Under the pieces are notes generated by a model. That model had not been told where the DNA came from, ran no database searches, and was given only the letters and a program-made list of their open reading frames with translations. The translations under genes and the position numbers were made by a program. From Rhizobium sp. (GTDB taxonomy: Bacteria > Pseudomonadota > Alphaproteobacteria > Rhizobiales > Rhizobiaceae): a DNA stretch of 64,000 nt. Positions 49,971-60,283 of the stretch are shown here, piece after piece; position 1 is the first letter of the stretch, and every line of letters starts with the position of its first letter. Location: the NCBI GenBank assembly GCA_019739215.1, contig JAHHDR010000018.1, positions 62,001 to 126,000 on the forward strand, given 5' to 3'.

Positions 49971-50051
49971 GGTCGAACTCCAGATCTGCGTCCCTGCGGA
50001 CAGGTCTTTCGTCTGACGTTCTGCTCCACGATTCTATTTCCTTTATGACCG

Positions 50052-50819
50052 CTAGCGTCCGAGATAATTCTCGATCACCTTCTGGTCGGCACTGACGAAA
50101 TCGATCGAGCCCTCGGCCAGCACCGACCCTTCCGCCAGGCACGTCACCTTGACGCCGAGGTCGCGGATGAAGCCCATGTCGTGCTCGACAACCACGACCG
50201 ACCGGGTCTTCGCGATTTCCTTGAGCAGGATCGCTGTCTCGGCTGTCTCGGCGTCGGTCATGCCGGCAACGGGTTCGTCCACCAGCAGCAGCTTAGGTTC
50301 CTGCGCGAGCAGCATGCCGATCTCCAGCCACTGCTTCTGGCCGTGGGAGAGGTTCGCGCCGTAATCGTTCTTGCGGTGGGTGAGGCGCACGGTCTCTAGG
50401 ATTTCCTCGATGCGTTCCTTGTCAGCGGTCGTGAGCGTGTAGAACAATGTGCCGAAAACGCCGCGATTGCGGTTGAGCGCGAGCTCGAGATTGTCCCAGA
50501 CGGTGTGGCTCTCGAACACGGTCGGCTTCTGGAACTTGCGGCCGATGCCGAGCTGGGCGATCGAGGCCTCGTCCTTCTTGGTCAGGTCGATGTCGCCGTT
50601 GAAGAAGACTTCGCCTTCGTCAGGGCGTGTCTTGCCGGTGATGATGTCCATCATCGTGGTCTTGCCGGCACCGTTCGGGCCGATGATGGCGCGCAGTTCG
50701 CCAGGCTCGACGACAAAGGACAGCGAGTTGAGCGCCTTGAAGCCGTCGAAGGAAACGGAGACGCCGTTGAGATAGAGAATGGACTTGGGCTTCATGTCCT
50801 TGCTGACGAGGGCGTTCAT
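50052..50819 (-). CDS. urtD: Urea ABC transporter ATPase UrtD (intact)
   Basis: A 255-residue ATPase of the LivG type: Walker A GPNGAGKTTMMDIITGKT near residue 50, GIGRKFQKPTVFESH, a degenerate signature LSHGQKQWLEIG, Walker B LLLVDEPVAGMTD, H-loop VVVEHDMGF. Its ATG overlaps the urtC stop (ATGA). It pairs with UrtE to drive urea import. Confidence 0.96.
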   Translation of the reverse strand: MNALVSKDMKPKSILYLNGVSVSFDGFKALNSLSFVVEPGELRAIIGPNGAGKTTMMDIITGKTRPDEGEVFFNGDIDLTKKDEASIAQLGIGRKFQKPTVFESHTVWDNLELALNRNRGVFGTLFYTLTTADKERIEEILETVRLTHRKNDYGANLSHGQKQWLEIGMLLAQEPKLLLVDEPVAGMTDAETAETAILLKEIAKTRSVVVVEHDMGFIRDLGVKVTCLAEGSVLAEGSIDFVSADQKVIENYLGR

Positions 50820-51988
50820 TCGGCGGCTCCCGGTTCGGCGGCGGCCGGAATGGCCGACACGCGGGACTTTTCCTTCTCGGCGGCGTCGGAATATTCCTTC
50901 CGGCGCGCGTAGAACTGCTGGACGGTGCCGACGATGCCCTTGGGCAGGAACAGCGTGACCAGCACGAAGAGGCCGCCGAGCGCGAAGAGCCAGAATTCCG
51001 GGAAGGCGCCGGTGAAGAAGGTCTTGCCGGCATTGACCAGCACCGCGCCGATGATCGGGCCGATCAGCGTGCCGCGACCGCCCACCGCCGCCCAGATGAC
51101 GACTTCGATCGAGTTGCCCGGCTCGAACTCGCCGGGATTGATGATGCCGACCTGCGGCACGAAGAGCGCGCCGGCGATTCCCGCCATCATCGCGGAGACG
51201 ACGAAGGTGAACAGCTTGATGTTTTCGACACGGTAGCCAAGGAAGCGGGTCCGGCTTTCGGCATCGCGCACGCCGATCAGCACCTTGCCGTATTTCGACC
51301 GGACGATGGCCGATGAGATGAGCAGGCAGGCCGCCAGCATGATCGCGCTGGCTGCAAACAGCGCCGCCCGGGTGCCGTCGGCCTGGACGGAATAGCCGAG
51401 GATTTCCTTGAAATCGGTCAGGCCGTTATTGCCGCCGAAGCCCATGTCGTTGCGGAAGAAGGCGAGCAGCAGCGCGTAGGTCATGGCCTGGGTGATGATC
51501 GACAGATAGACACCGTTGACGCGGCTGCGGAAGGCGAACCAGCCGAAGATGAAGGCAAGCAGGCCGGGCACCAGCACCACCATGATGGCCGCGAACCAGA
51601 ACATGTCGAAGCCGTGCCAGAACCAGGGCAGTTCCTTCCAGTTGAGGAACACCATGAAGTCAGGCAGGACAGGGTCGCCATAGACGCCGCGCGGGCCGAT
51701 CTGGCGCATCAGATACATGCCCATCGCATAGCCGCCCAGCGCGAAGAAGGCGGCGTGGCCGAGCGAGAGAATGCCGCAATAGCCCCAGACCAGATCGAGC
51801 GTCAGCGCCAGCAGCGCATAGGTCAGATACTTGCCCATCAGGCTCATAACATAGGTCGGAATGCGGAAGGCACTGTCGACGGGCAGCAGCAGGTTCGAGG
51901 CGGGGACCAGGACCGCCACCGCAAGGATGACGGCGATGGCGATGATGATACGCTGGTCGAGCGCGCGGAGAAGAAAGCCGGTGATCAT
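50816..51988 (-). CDS. urtC: Urea ABC transporter permease UrtC (intact)
   Basis: A 390-residue LivM-like permease with about nine membrane helices ([93 protein letters not shown]) and a charged Ala/Glu-rich tail. The first ATG overlaps the urtB stop. The upstream open frame to 52306 is antisense-like and not part of the gene. Confidence 0.96.
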   Translation of the reverse strand: MITGFLLRALDQRIIIAIAVILAVAVLVPASNLLLPVDSAFRIPTYVMSLMGKYLTYALLALTLDLVWGYCGILSLGHAAFFALGGYAMGMYLMRQIGPRGVYGDPVLPDFMVFLNWKELPWFWHGFDMFWFAAIMVVLVPGLLAFIFGWFAFRSRVNGVYLSIITQAMTYALLLAFFRNDMGFGGNNGLTDFKEILGYSVQADGTRAALFAASAIMLAACLLISSAIVRSKYGKVLIGVRDAESRTRFLGYRVENIKLFTFVVSAMMAGIAGALFVPQVGIINPGEFEPGNSIEVVIWAAVGGRGTLIGPIIGAVLVNAGKTFFTGAFPEFWLFALGGLFVLVTLFLPKGIVGTVQQFYARRKEYSDAAEKEKSRVSAIPAAAEPGAAE

Positions 51989-53604
51989 GCTTCGATCGCC
52001 CTTCCCTTGAGTGCGAAGAGACCGCGCGGCCGCTTCTGGATGAAGAGGATGATGAGGACCAGCACCAGGATCTTGCCGAGGACGGCGCCGACCGTGGGCT
52101 CGAGGAACTTGTTGAGGATGCCGAGCGACAGCGCGCCGACCAAGGTGCCCCAGAGATTGCCGACGCCGCCGAAGACCACGACCATGAAGCTGTCGATGAT
52201 GTAGGACTGGCCGAGATTGGGCGAGACATTGTCGATCTGGCTGAGCGCGACACCGGCTATACCGGCAATGCCGGAGCCGAGCGCGAAGGTCAGCGCATCG
52301 ACCCATGGCGTGCGGATGCCCATCGAGGAGGCCATGCGACGGTTCTGGGTGACTGCGCGCATCTGCAGGCCGTAGGCGGAGCGCTTCATCAGCACGAGCA
52401 ATGCGAAGAAGACCGAGAGCGAGAACAGGACGATCCAGAGGCGGTTCCAGGTGATGGTCAGGCCACCGAGCGGGAAGGAGCCGGCCATCCAGCTGGGGTT
52501 GCCGACTTCCTGGTTGGTCGGTCCGAAGATGGTGCGGACAAGCTGTTGCAGGATCAGCGAAATGCCCCAGGTGGCAAGCAGCGTTTCAAGCGGTCGGCCG
52601 TAGAGGAACCGGATCACGCCGCGCTCGATGATCAGGCCGACAGCACCGGTCACGAGGAAGGCGACTGGAAGTGCTATCGCCAGCGACCAGTCGAACAGGC
52701 CTGGATAGCTGTCTCGTATCACGTCCTGCACGACGAAGGTGGAATAGGCGCCGAGCATGACCATTTCGCCATGCGCCATGTTGATGATGCCCATGACGCC
52801 GAAGGTGATGGCGAGACCGATAGCGGCAAGCAGAAGGACCGAACCGAGCGACATGCCGTACCAGATGTTCTGGCCCAGATCCCAGAAGGCGAGATTGCCC
52901 TGGATCTTCGCGATGGCGTTGTCGATCTCGGCCTTTGCCGCTGCATCGACATTGGGCGCCGCTGTCATGAGGATGCCGATCGCGTCGCGGCCGCCGATTT
53001 TGTCGCGGATGGTCTCGATCGCCTTCTTCTTCTCGTCGGCGCCAAGGTCGGAGCCGAGGACCGATACCGATCGCGCGGTCTCCATCCGCGTCCTGACGAC
53101 GGGATCGGTTTCCTTAGCGATGGCGGTATCGAGCAGGCCGAGATTTTCCGCACTCGGCGATTTCAACACCGCGTCGGCGGCCTGGAGCCGGACGTTCCGG
53201 TCAGGGCTGAGCAGCGTCAGGCCGCCAAGCGCCGAACGGATGACGCGGCGGAGATTGTTGTTGACGCGGATCTTGGTCAGCGCGCCCTTGGCTTCCTCGC
53301 CGACGGTCTCGCCCGAGAGCGGGTCGATGACGGTGAGGTTGGCACCGGCAGGCTTTGTCAGGAACACGGCATTGTCGGACTTGCGGAAATAGAGGTCGCC
53401 TTCGCCCAAAGCCTCGAGCGCGGGGACGACCCTAGGGTCGCCCGTCGTCGCAAGTGCTTGAATCTTGGAGGGCAGATCGGGGAGCTTGGCAGTTGCCAGT
53501 TCGTTGATCAGGGGCTTGAGATCCTCCTGCGCATATCCCGTCCGGCAGAAGAGCGAGACGGTCAACAGGACTGCAAGCATGACGGTTCGTAGGGCGCGCG
53601 ACAT
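51985..53604 (-). CDS. urtB: Urea ABC transporter permease UrtB (right-arm copy)
   Basis: Exact mirror of 33935-35554: signal peptide, a long periplasmic helical region and LivH-type membrane helices. Here the downstream urtC and urtD are intact, so this arm preserves the real operon order urtA-B-C-D-x-E. Confidence 0.95.
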   Translation of the reverse strand: MSRALRTVMLAVLLTVSLFCRTGYAQEDLKPLINELATAKLPDLPSKIQALATTGDPRVVPALEALGEGDLYFRKSDNAVFLTKPAGANLTVIDPLSGETVGEEAKGALTKIRVNNNLRRVIRSALGGLTLLSPDRNVRLQAADAVLKSPSAENLGLLDTAIAKETDPVVRTRMETARSVSVLGSDLGADEKKKAIETIRDKIGGRDAIGILMTAAPNVDAAAKAEIDNAIAKIQGNLAFWDLGQNIWYGMSLGSVLLLAAIGLAITFGVMGIINMAHGEMVMLGAYSTFVVQDVIRDSYPGLFDWSLAIALPVAFLVTGAVGLIIERGVIRFLYGRPLETLLATWGISLILQQLVRTIFGPTNQEVGNPSWMAGSFPLGGLTITWNRLWIVLFSLSVFFALLVLMKRSAYGLQMRAVTQNRRMASSMGIRTPWVDALTFALGSGIAGIAGVALSQIDNVSPNLGQSYIIDSFMVVVFGGVGNLWGTLVGALSLGILNKFLEPTVGAVLGKILVLVLIILFIQKRPRGLFALKGRAIEA

Positions 53605-53631
53605 CTCGATCCATCTTCGTTCGAACTCTGG

Positions 53632-53664
53632 AAAGAAGAGCGGGCAGTTCGTCACTGCCCGCTC
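53632..53664 (-). terminator. Attenuator-type hairpin between urtA and urtB (right arm)
   Basis: Mirror of 33875-33907: 11-bp perfect stem and a short T-rich tail on the minus strand, between urtA and urtB. Confidence 0.75.
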
Positions 53665-53697
53665 CGTATTTCATCCTCTTGGGGTTAGAGGATGCAC

Positions 53698-54987
53698 TCA
53701 GGAGCCCTTGCCGCCGCACTTGCCGGTCGCGACATTGAAGTTGCCGCAGGACATCGGCTTGCGCCAATCGGAGATCAGATCCTTGGAGTCGGGCAGGTAG
53801 TCCGACCATTCGTCGCCGACGACGGCGGCGGTCTGCTGGACGATTTCGAACTGTCCGTCGGCCTGGATTTCACCGATCAAGACCGGCTTGGTGATGTGGT
53901 GGTTCGGCATGACCGTGGAATAGCCGCCCGAAAGGTTCGGAACCGAGACGCCGATGATGGCATCGAGGACCGGGTCGGTCTCGGTGGTGCCGGCGGCCTC
54001 GACCGCCTTCACCCAGGCGTTGAAGCCGATATAGGCAGCTTCCATCGGGTCGTTGGTGACGCGCTTGTCGTTCTTGGTGTAGGCATGCCAGGTCTTGATG
54101 AACTCGGCATTCACAGGCGCATCGACGGACTGGAAGTAGTTCCAGGCAGCCAGGTGGCCGACGAGCGGGGTGGTGTCGAGACCTGCGAGCTCTTCTTCGC
54201 CGACCGAGAAGGCAACGACCGGGATGTCTTCAGCCTTGATGCCCTGGTTGCCCAGTTCCTTGTAGAACGGAACGTTGGCGTCGCCGTTGATGGTCGAGAC
54301 GACGGCGGTCTTCTTGCCGGCCGAACCGAACTTCTTGATGTCGGAGACGATCGTCTGCCAGTCGGAATGACCGAACGGCGTGTAGTTGATCATGATGTCC
54401 TCTTCCTTGACGCCCTTGGACATCAGGTAGGCCTTCAGGATCTTGTTGGTCGTCTGCGGATAGACGTAGTCGGTGCCGGCCAGAACCCAGCGCTCGACGC
54501 CTTCGGTCGCGGCCAGGTAATCGACTGCCGGGATGGCCTGCTGGTTCGGAGCGGCGCCGGTGTAGAAGATGTTGCGCGAGGACTCTTCACCTTCATACTG
54601 GACCGGGTAGAAGAGGATCGAGTTGAGCTCTTCGAAGACCGGCAGGACCGACTTGCGCGAGGACGAGGTCCAGCAGCCGAATACGGCGGCAACCTTGTCC
54701 TTTTCGATCAGGTCGCGGGCCTTTTCGGCAAACAGAGGCCAATCGGAAGCGGGGTCGACGACCACGGCTTCAATCTTCTTGCCGAGGATGCCGCCCTTCT
54801 TGTTCTGCTCTTCGACGAGCATCAGCATGGCGTCTTTCAGGGTGGTCTCGGAGATCGCCATCGTGCCCGACAGCGAGTGCAGGATGCCGATCTTGATCGT
54901 TTCGTCGGCGGCAAATGCACCCTGCAAGGCGGTCGCGGAGAGCATGGCGGCTGCGAGCGAGCCCATGATCATGTTCTTGAATTTCAT
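53698..54987 (-). CDS. urtA: Urea-binding protein UrtA (right-arm copy)
   Basis: Exact mirror of 32552-33841 (429 residues, signal peptide plus type I periplasmic-binding fold). It is preceded by the same CATACGT inverted repeat and followed by the attenuator hairpin. Confidence 0.96.
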   Translation of the reverse strand: MKFKNMIMGSLAAAMLSATALQGAFAADETIKIGILHSLSGTMAISETTLKDAMLMLVEEQNKKGGILGKKIEAVVVDPASDWPLFAEKARDLIEKDKVAAVFGCWTSSSRKSVLPVFEELNSILFYPVQYEGEESSRNIFYTGAAPNQQAIPAVDYLAATEGVERWVLAGTDYVYPQTTNKILKAYLMSKGVKEEDIMINYTPFGHSDWQTIVSDIKKFGSAGKKTAVVSTINGDANVPFYKELGNQGIKAEDIPVVAFSVGEEELAGLDTTPLVGHLAAWNYFQSVDAPVNAEFIKTWHAYTKNDKRVTNDPMEAAYIGFNAWVKAVEAAGTTETDPVLDAIIGVSVPNLSGGYSTVMPNHHITKPVLIGEIQADGQFEIVQQTAAVVGDEWSDYLPDSKDLISDWRKPMSCGNFNVATGKCGGKGS

Positions 54988-55081
54988 TGGATTTCCCCTC
55001 TGTTCAGCAGCGGGAACCGGATTAAGAAATACTTAATGCCCGCTGTCTGGGGGGACTATCCGACCGAATTATGCAGTGCGA

Positions 55082-55101
55082 CATACGTTGTTTGACGTAT
55101 G
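55082..55101. promoter_or_regulatory. Inverted repeat upstream of urtA (right arm)
   Basis: CATACGT-N6-ACGTATG, the mirror of 32438-32457, 95 bases upstream of the minus-strand urtA. Confidence 0.5.
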
Positions 55102-55140
55102 CGGCGGGGGGAAATGTGCGCGGGGTTGCGGCGTTATTGA

Positions 55141-55155
55141 CGTTAGACCCTAACG
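55141..55155. promoter_or_regulatory. Operator of the RelE/ParE pair (right arm)
   Basis: CGTTAG-N3-CTAACG, mirror of 32384-32398, 32 bases before the antitoxin ATG. Confidence 0.5.
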
Positions 55156-55186
55156 GGATGATAATTCGTCGAGCAGGAGAATTGCA

Positions 55187-55426
55187 ATGAACGCAATCAC
55201 CATTCCGGTTTCAGAGGATACCGCCGAGCGGCTAGACGCATTGGCGCGCAAGCTCGACCTATCGACAGTTCGGATCGCCGAACAGGCGATCGAAGATTTT
55301 GTGTCGCGCGAAGAATGGCAGATCGCTGAAATCGAGGCGGGACTCGCTGACATAGAGCGAGGGGACTTTGCCAGTCCTGAGGAAGTTGCCGCTGTCTTTG
55401 CGAGATATTTGAAGCCGGCATCCTGA
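55187..55426 (+). CDS. Ribbon-helix-helix antitoxin (right-arm copy)
   Basis: Exact mirror of 32113-32352. The 79-residue RHH protein precedes its toxin by 7 bases, the normal antitoxin-first order. Confidence 0.9.
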   Translation: MNAITIPVSEDTAERLDALARKLDLSTVRIAEQAIEDFVSREEWQIAEIEAGLADIERGDFASPEEVAAVFARYLKPAS

Positions 55427-55433
55427 GGGCAGA

Positions 55434-55730
55434 ATGTCTTATGAGCTCATCTGGTCAGGTAGAGCTCTCAAAAGGCTTGACGCTATCGCTACTCACATCG
55501 CTGCAAGCAATCCGCAGGCTGCTGCCGATGCCGTGGAGCGTATCGGCATGGCAGTGGACCGGCTCGTAGAATACCCTCATTCAGGACGCCATGGGCGGTT
55601 GAACAATACGCGGGAGCTTGTGTTAGCCGATATCCCCTACATCATTCCGTATCGTGTCATCGGCAAACAAGTCTATCTCATAACCGTTTTGCATGCCGCC
55701 CAGCAGTGGCCGCTTTCCCGCCGATGGTAG
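55434..55730 (+). CDS. RelE/ParE-family toxin (right-arm copy)
   Basis: Exact mirror of 31809-32105 (98 residues, ending in the LHAAQQWP motif region). It lies 98 bases before the permease-kinase gene, on the same strand. Confidence 0.9.
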   Translation: MSYELIWSGRALKRLDAIATHIAASNPQAAADAVERIGMAVDRLVEYPHSGRHGRLNNTRELVLADIPYIIPYRVIGKQVYLITVLHAAQQWPLSRRW

Positions 55731-55828
55731 GAACATCCCTGGAAATCTTCCACGCCGTGGATAATTTGCAAGGACGACACGTCCCATAGCCCCTTGCTGC
55801 ACGGTGTCGTTCATGCTTTTCATAGCCC

Positions 55829-58800
55829 ATGAACGAATTTTCGCCACATCTCCGACCTGCCTCAGAAATAGGCAGCGATGGCCCCGCCGGGTCGTCCATC
55901 GGCGCGCGGCAGCGGATCATCCCGGTCCGGCGTGAATATAATCGCTGGGTGGGAAACCAGACACTCGAGGACTATGCGCTACGCTTCACCGCCAAGAGTG
56001 CCCGGCAATATTCGCCGACCCGGATCGCGCATACGGCGATCGGGGCGATTTCCTTCCTGGCGCTGGAAGCGGTCGGCGGGGCAATCACCCTGTCCTACGG
56101 TACGACCAACGCGATCTTCGCCATTGTGGTCGCGTCATTCCTGTTGCTGCTGATCGGCATTCCGATTGCCAAATACGCGATAAGACATGGCGTCGATATC
56201 GATCTGCTCACCCGGGGCGCGGGTTTCGGGTATATCGGCTCGACCATCACGTCGCTGATCTATGCGAGCTTCACCTTCATCCTCTTCGCCATTGAAGCGT
56301 CGATCATGACGGGTGCCCTTGAACTCGTCTTCGGCATCCCGCTCTGGCTCGGCTACATCATCTCGGCAGTGGCGGTGATCCCGCTTGTCACCCACGGCGT
56401 GAAAATGATCTCCCGCTTCCAGATCATCACCCAACCGATCTGGATCATCCTCAATATCCTGCCCTTCATCTTCATTGCCTTTTCGGACTGGGAGAAGTTC
56501 GATTTCTGGCTGAGCTATGCGGGCAAGGGGCAGCAGTCGGGTGAGCTCGGCACGATCGCGCCCTTCGACCTTGCCATGTTCGGTGCCGCCTCGGCGGTCA
56601 TCCTGGCGCTGATGGCGCAGATCGGGGAGCAGGTGGACTTCCTGCGATTCCTGCCGCCCGATCACACGCCGCCGAACTGGCGGCAGCGTTTCGCCCGGTT
56701 TCTCGCCGGGCCGGGATGGGTCATCGTCGGCGCGCCGAAACTGCTGGCGGGCTCGTTCCTCGTCGTCCTGGCGCTCAGTTCGGGTATCCCCGCCGACAAG
56801 GCTGCGGATCCAGCCCATATGTATGTGACCGCCTTCGGCTACATGGTGCCGAACCAGACCGCCGCATTGGTCTTGACCGCCGCCTTCGTGGTGGTGTCGC
56901 AGCTCAAGATCAACGTGATGAACGCCTATGCCGGGTCGCTCGCCTGGTCGAATTTCTTCTCCCGGCTGACGCATAGCCATCCCGGTCGCGTGGTCTGGCT
57001 GTTCTTCAACGTGGCGATCGCGCTGCTGCTGATGGAACTCGGCATCTACAAGCTGCTCGAAGAGACGCTCGGTGTCTTCTCGATCATATCGGCGGCCTGG
57101 TTGTGCTCGATTTCGGCCGACTTGTTCATCAACAAGCCGCTGGGACTTGCTCCGCCGGGGATCGAATTCAAGCGGGCGCATCTCTACGACATCAATCCGG
57201 TCGGCGTCGGCGGTATGGCCATCAACGTAACGATTGCGCTCGCCGCGCATTTCGGCCTGTTCGGCACCTATGCCGCGTCGCTTGCGATCTACATGACGCC
57301 CATTGTCGCGGCGATCGCGGTGCCGGGTATCGCCTGGGCCACGAAGGGCAAGTACTACCTCGCCCGCAAGCCGCGCCAGCAATGGAAGAACCTCTCCAGC
57401 ATCACCTGCTCGATCTGCGAACATCCGTTCGAACCGGAGGACATGGCCTGGTGCCCGGCCTATGCCGCGCCGATCTGCTCGCTCTGCTGCTCGCTCGACA
57501 GCCGTTGCCACGACCTCTGCAAGCCAAAGGCGCGGCTCAATTACCAGGCGATGGAGGTGGCGCGCTCAATCCTGCCGAAGCCCGCGATCGAGGTGCTCTC
57601 GACGCGCCTCGGCCGCTACGCGCTGACGACCGCGCTCGCCCTCGGCCTGATCGGGCTGGTGCTCTGGGGCATCGCCGAGCGGGCCGCGACCGTGCTGCCG
57701 GAGGCGGCGGGGATCGTCAACATGACCGTGTGGATCGTGTTCCTCGTGTTCTCGATCCTGACGGGCATCGCGGCATGGTTCTTCGTGCTGGCGCATGACA
57801 GCCGGGTGGTGGCGGAAGAGGAGTCCTCACGCCAGAACACACTGCTGCTCAAGGAAATCGCCGCCCACAAGAAGACAGACGCCGCGCTGCAATATGCCAA
57901 GGAGACCGCGGAAGCCGCAAATCGCGCCAAGAGCCGCTATGTCGTCGGGCTGACGCATGAATTGCGCACGCCGCTCAACGCCGTGCTCGGCTATGCCCAG
58001 TTGCTGGAGCGGGATGAGAGCATTCCCGATACGCGCCGGTCGGCGATCAAGGTCATCAAGCGCAGCGCGGATCACCTTTCGGGCCTGATCGACGGGCTGC
58101 TGGACATATCCAAGATCGAGGCCGGGCGGCTGCAGGTCATGTCCGACGACATCAACATCCGCGATTTCCTCGACCAGGTGACCGGCATGCTGCGGCCGCA
58201 GGCGGAGGCGAAGGGCGTGGTCTTCGAGATGTCGATCGATGCCAACCTGCCGGCTTACGTTCGCACCGACGAGAAGCGGCTGCGGCAGATTCTCGTCAAC
58301 CTGCTTTCCAACGCGATCAAATATACGAGCGAGGGCAGCGTTACGCTCGATATCGGCTATCGCGGCCAGGTGGCCACATTCACGCTGACCGACACCGGCC
58401 ATGGCATTCCCTCGGCCGACCTGCCGCTGATCTTCGAGCCGTTCCAGCGCGGGTCCGGCGGGCAGTCGCGGCTGGCGCCCGGCCTCGGGCTCGGCCTGAC
58501 CATCACCCGGTTGCTCACTCAGACTCTTGGCGGGGAGATCACGGTCGAAAGCGAGGAGGGGCATGGCACGACCTTCCGCGTCCGGCTGATGCTCTACGGT
58601 TTGAGTAAGCCCGGAGCGTCCGCGCTTGACCGCAAGATCCTGACCTATACGGGCCCGCGGCGGACCATCGTCGTGGTTGACGACAACGAGGAGCACCGCG
58701 AACTGATGCGCGAGGCGCTGACACCACTCGATTTCGTGGTGTTGACCGCCAATTCAGGGACGGATTGCCTGGCGCTGATCGAGGGCGCACGGCCGGACAT

Positions 58801-59284
58801 CTTCCTGGTCGACATCTCCATGCCGGGCATGAATGGCTGGGACCTCGCGGGACGACTGCGGGAGGGCGGACAGACGGCGCCGATCGTGATGCTGTCGGCC
58901 AATATCGGCGACGGCGGTGCGGGGGCCATTGCCGGCGGCGATCACAATGATACGCTGGCCAAGCCGGTGAACTTCCGCCAGTTGCACGACAAGCTCGCCC
59001 ATTGGCTCGGGCTGACCTGGGTCTATGCGACCGCGCCGGCCAGGCCCGGGCCGGGTGCCGCGGGGCAGGGATTGCGAAGCCCCGGCGCGGGCCATGTCGA
59101 GGAACTGATCCGTCTCGGCGAGATCGGCTATGTGCGTGGCATCGAGGCCAAGCTCAGCGACCTTGCAAAGGACGAGGAAAACCGGCATTTCGCCGAGGTC
59201 ATGACCGCACATATCAAGGCCTTCAACATCGACGCCTATCTCGCCGACCTCCGCAAGCTCGAACGCGAGGAGGCCGGGACGTGA
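55829..59284 (+). CDS. NCS1-permease-like hybrid sensor histidine kinase (right-arm copy)
   Basis: Exact mirror of 28255-31710: permease-like region, eight-cysteine cluster, HisKA with H710, HATPase and a receiver with D995. Identity over 1151 residues shows the arms have not drifted. It is divergent from urtA with the toxin-antitoxin pair between. Confidence 0.88.
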   Translation: MNEFSPHLRPASEIGSDGPAGSSIGARQRIIPVRREYNRWVGNQTLEDYALRFTAKSARQYSPTRIAHTAIGAISFLALEAVGGAITLSYGTTNAIFAIVVASFLLLLIGIPIAKYAIRHGVDIDLLTRGAGFGYIGSTITSLIYASFTFILFAIEASIMTGALELVFGIPLWLGYIISAVAVIPLVTHGVKMISRFQIITQPIWIILNILPFIFIAFSDWEKFDFWLSYAGKGQQSGELGTIAPFDLAMFGAASAVILALMAQIGEQVDFLRFLPPDHTPPNWRQRFARFLAGPGWVIVGAPKLLAGSFLVVLALSSGIPADKAADPAHMYVTAFGYMVPNQTAALVLTAAFVVVSQLKINVMNAYAGSLAWSNFFSRLTHSHPGRVVWLFFNVAIALLLMELGIYKLLEETLGVFSIISAAWLCSISADLFINKPLGLAPPGIEFKRAHLYDINPVGVGGMAINVTIALAAHFGLFGTYAASLAIYMTPIVAAIAVPGIAWATKGKYYLARKPRQQWKNLSSITCSICEHPFEPEDMAWCPAYAAPICSLCCSLDSRCHDLCKPKARLNYQAMEVARSILPKPAIEVLSTRLGRYALTTALALGLIGLVLWGIAERAATVLPEAAGIVNMTVWIVFLVFSILTGIAAWFFVLAHDSRVVAEEESSRQNTLLLKEIAAHKKTDAALQYAKETAEAANRAKSRYVVGLTHELRTPLNAVLGYAQLLERDESIPDTRRSAIKVIKRSADHLSGLIDGLLDISKIEAGRLQVMSDDINIRDFLDQVTGMLRPQAEAKGVVFEMSIDANLPAYVRTDEKRLRQILVNLLSNAIKYTSEGSVTLDIGYRGQVATFTLTDTGHGIPSADLPLIFEPFQRGSGGQSRLAPGLGLGLTITRLLTQTLGGEITVESEEGHGTTFRVRLMLYGLSKPGASALDRKILTYTGPRRTIVVVDDNEEHRELMREALTPLDFVVLTANSGTDCLALIEGARPDIFLVDISMPGMNGWDLAGRLREGGQTAPIVMLSANIGDGGAGAIAGGDHNDTLAKPVNFRQLHDKLAHWLGLTWVYATAPARPGPGAAGQGLRSPGAGHVEELIRLGEIGYVRGIEAKLSDLAKDEENRHFAEVMTAHIKAFNIDAYLADLRKLEREEAGT

Positions 59285-60204
59285 ACGCAGTCGAAAGTCC
59301 GCGCGACATCGTGCTCCTGGTCGACGACAGCCCGGATTCGCTTTCGTTTCTCACTGAGGCGCTGGAGGAGACCGGCTATTCGGTGCTGATCGCGACGTCG
59401 GGCGCCTCGGCTCTCTCCATCGTCGACCGCATCACGCCCGATCTGATCCTGCTTGATGCGGTCATGCCCGGCATGGATGGTTTCGAGACCTGCCAGCGGC
59501 TCAAGGCGCATGGCGCTGTGGCGCAGGTCCCCGTCATCTTCATGACCGGCCTGACCGAGACCGAGCATGTCGTGCGCGCGCTCGGGGCCGGGGGCGTCGA
59601 CTACCTCACAAAGCCGATCAATGTCGACGAACTCAGGGCCCGCATCCGCGTCCACCTTGCCAATGCCCGCTCGGCCCAGAGCGCGCGCGTGGCGCTGGAT
59701 GCAGCCGGGCGGCACCTGCTGGCTGTGCGCTCCAGCGGAAGGATCCTGTGGTCGACGCCGCAGGCGATCCGTCTCGTCAATGCGGCGACAGGCAGCGACG
59801 AGGGCATAGAACTGGTCAGCGCGCGCATCCGCATCTGGATGGAGGAGCGTCGTCTTTCAGGGGCGCAGAAAGATCCCGGCTTCGCGGTCGAGACTGGCGG
59901 CGAGGCGGGCCTCGCGCTGTCCTTTCTCGGCTCGATCGGCCAGGACGAGCACCTGTTCCGGCTGACCGGGCAGGCGCAGGGCAGCGAGAGCGAACGGCTC
60001 AGGCAGCATTTTTCCCTGACGGCCCGGGAATCCGAGGTCCTGGCCTGGATCGCCAAGGGCAAGTCCAACCGCGATATCGGCGAGATCCTCGGCCTGTCGG
60101 CGCGGACGGTGAACAAGCACCTCGAGCAGATCTACGTGAAGCTCGGCGTGGAAAACCGCGCCTCGGCGGCGGTGAAGGCGGCCAATCTTCTCATGCAGGG
60201 CTGA
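59281..60204 (+). CDS. LuxR-type response regulator (right-arm copy)
   Basis: Exact mirror of 27335-28258. GTG start overlapping the kinase stop (GTGA), receiver D59 and a C-terminal LuxR HTH. Confidence 0.9.
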   Translation: MNAVESPRDIVLLVDDSPDSLSFLTEALEETGYSVLIATSGASALSIVDRITPDLILLDAVMPGMDGFETCQRLKAHGAVAQVPVIFMTGLTETEHVVRALGAGGVDYLTKPINVDELRARIRVHLANARSAQSARVALDAAGRHLLAVRSSGRILWSTPQAIRLVNAATGSDEGIELVSARIRIWMEERRLSGAQKDPGFAVETGGEAGLALSFLGSIGQDEHLFRLTGQAQGSESERLRQHFSLTARESEVLAWIAKGKSNRDIGEILGLSARTVNKHLEQIYVKLGVENRASAAVKAANLLMQG

Positions 60205-60246
60205 CCAGGCGACAAGACCCGCTTGACCATCTTATCGATCCTTTAT

Positions 60247-60270
60247 ATAGATATATGGCAATATATCTAT
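60247..60270. promoter_or_regulatory. AT-rich operator of the ArsR gene (right arm)
   Basis: ATAGATATA-N6-TATATCTAT, mirror of 27269-27292, just before the ArsR start. Confidence 0.65.
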
Positions 60271-60283
60271 TTGGAAATGTAAT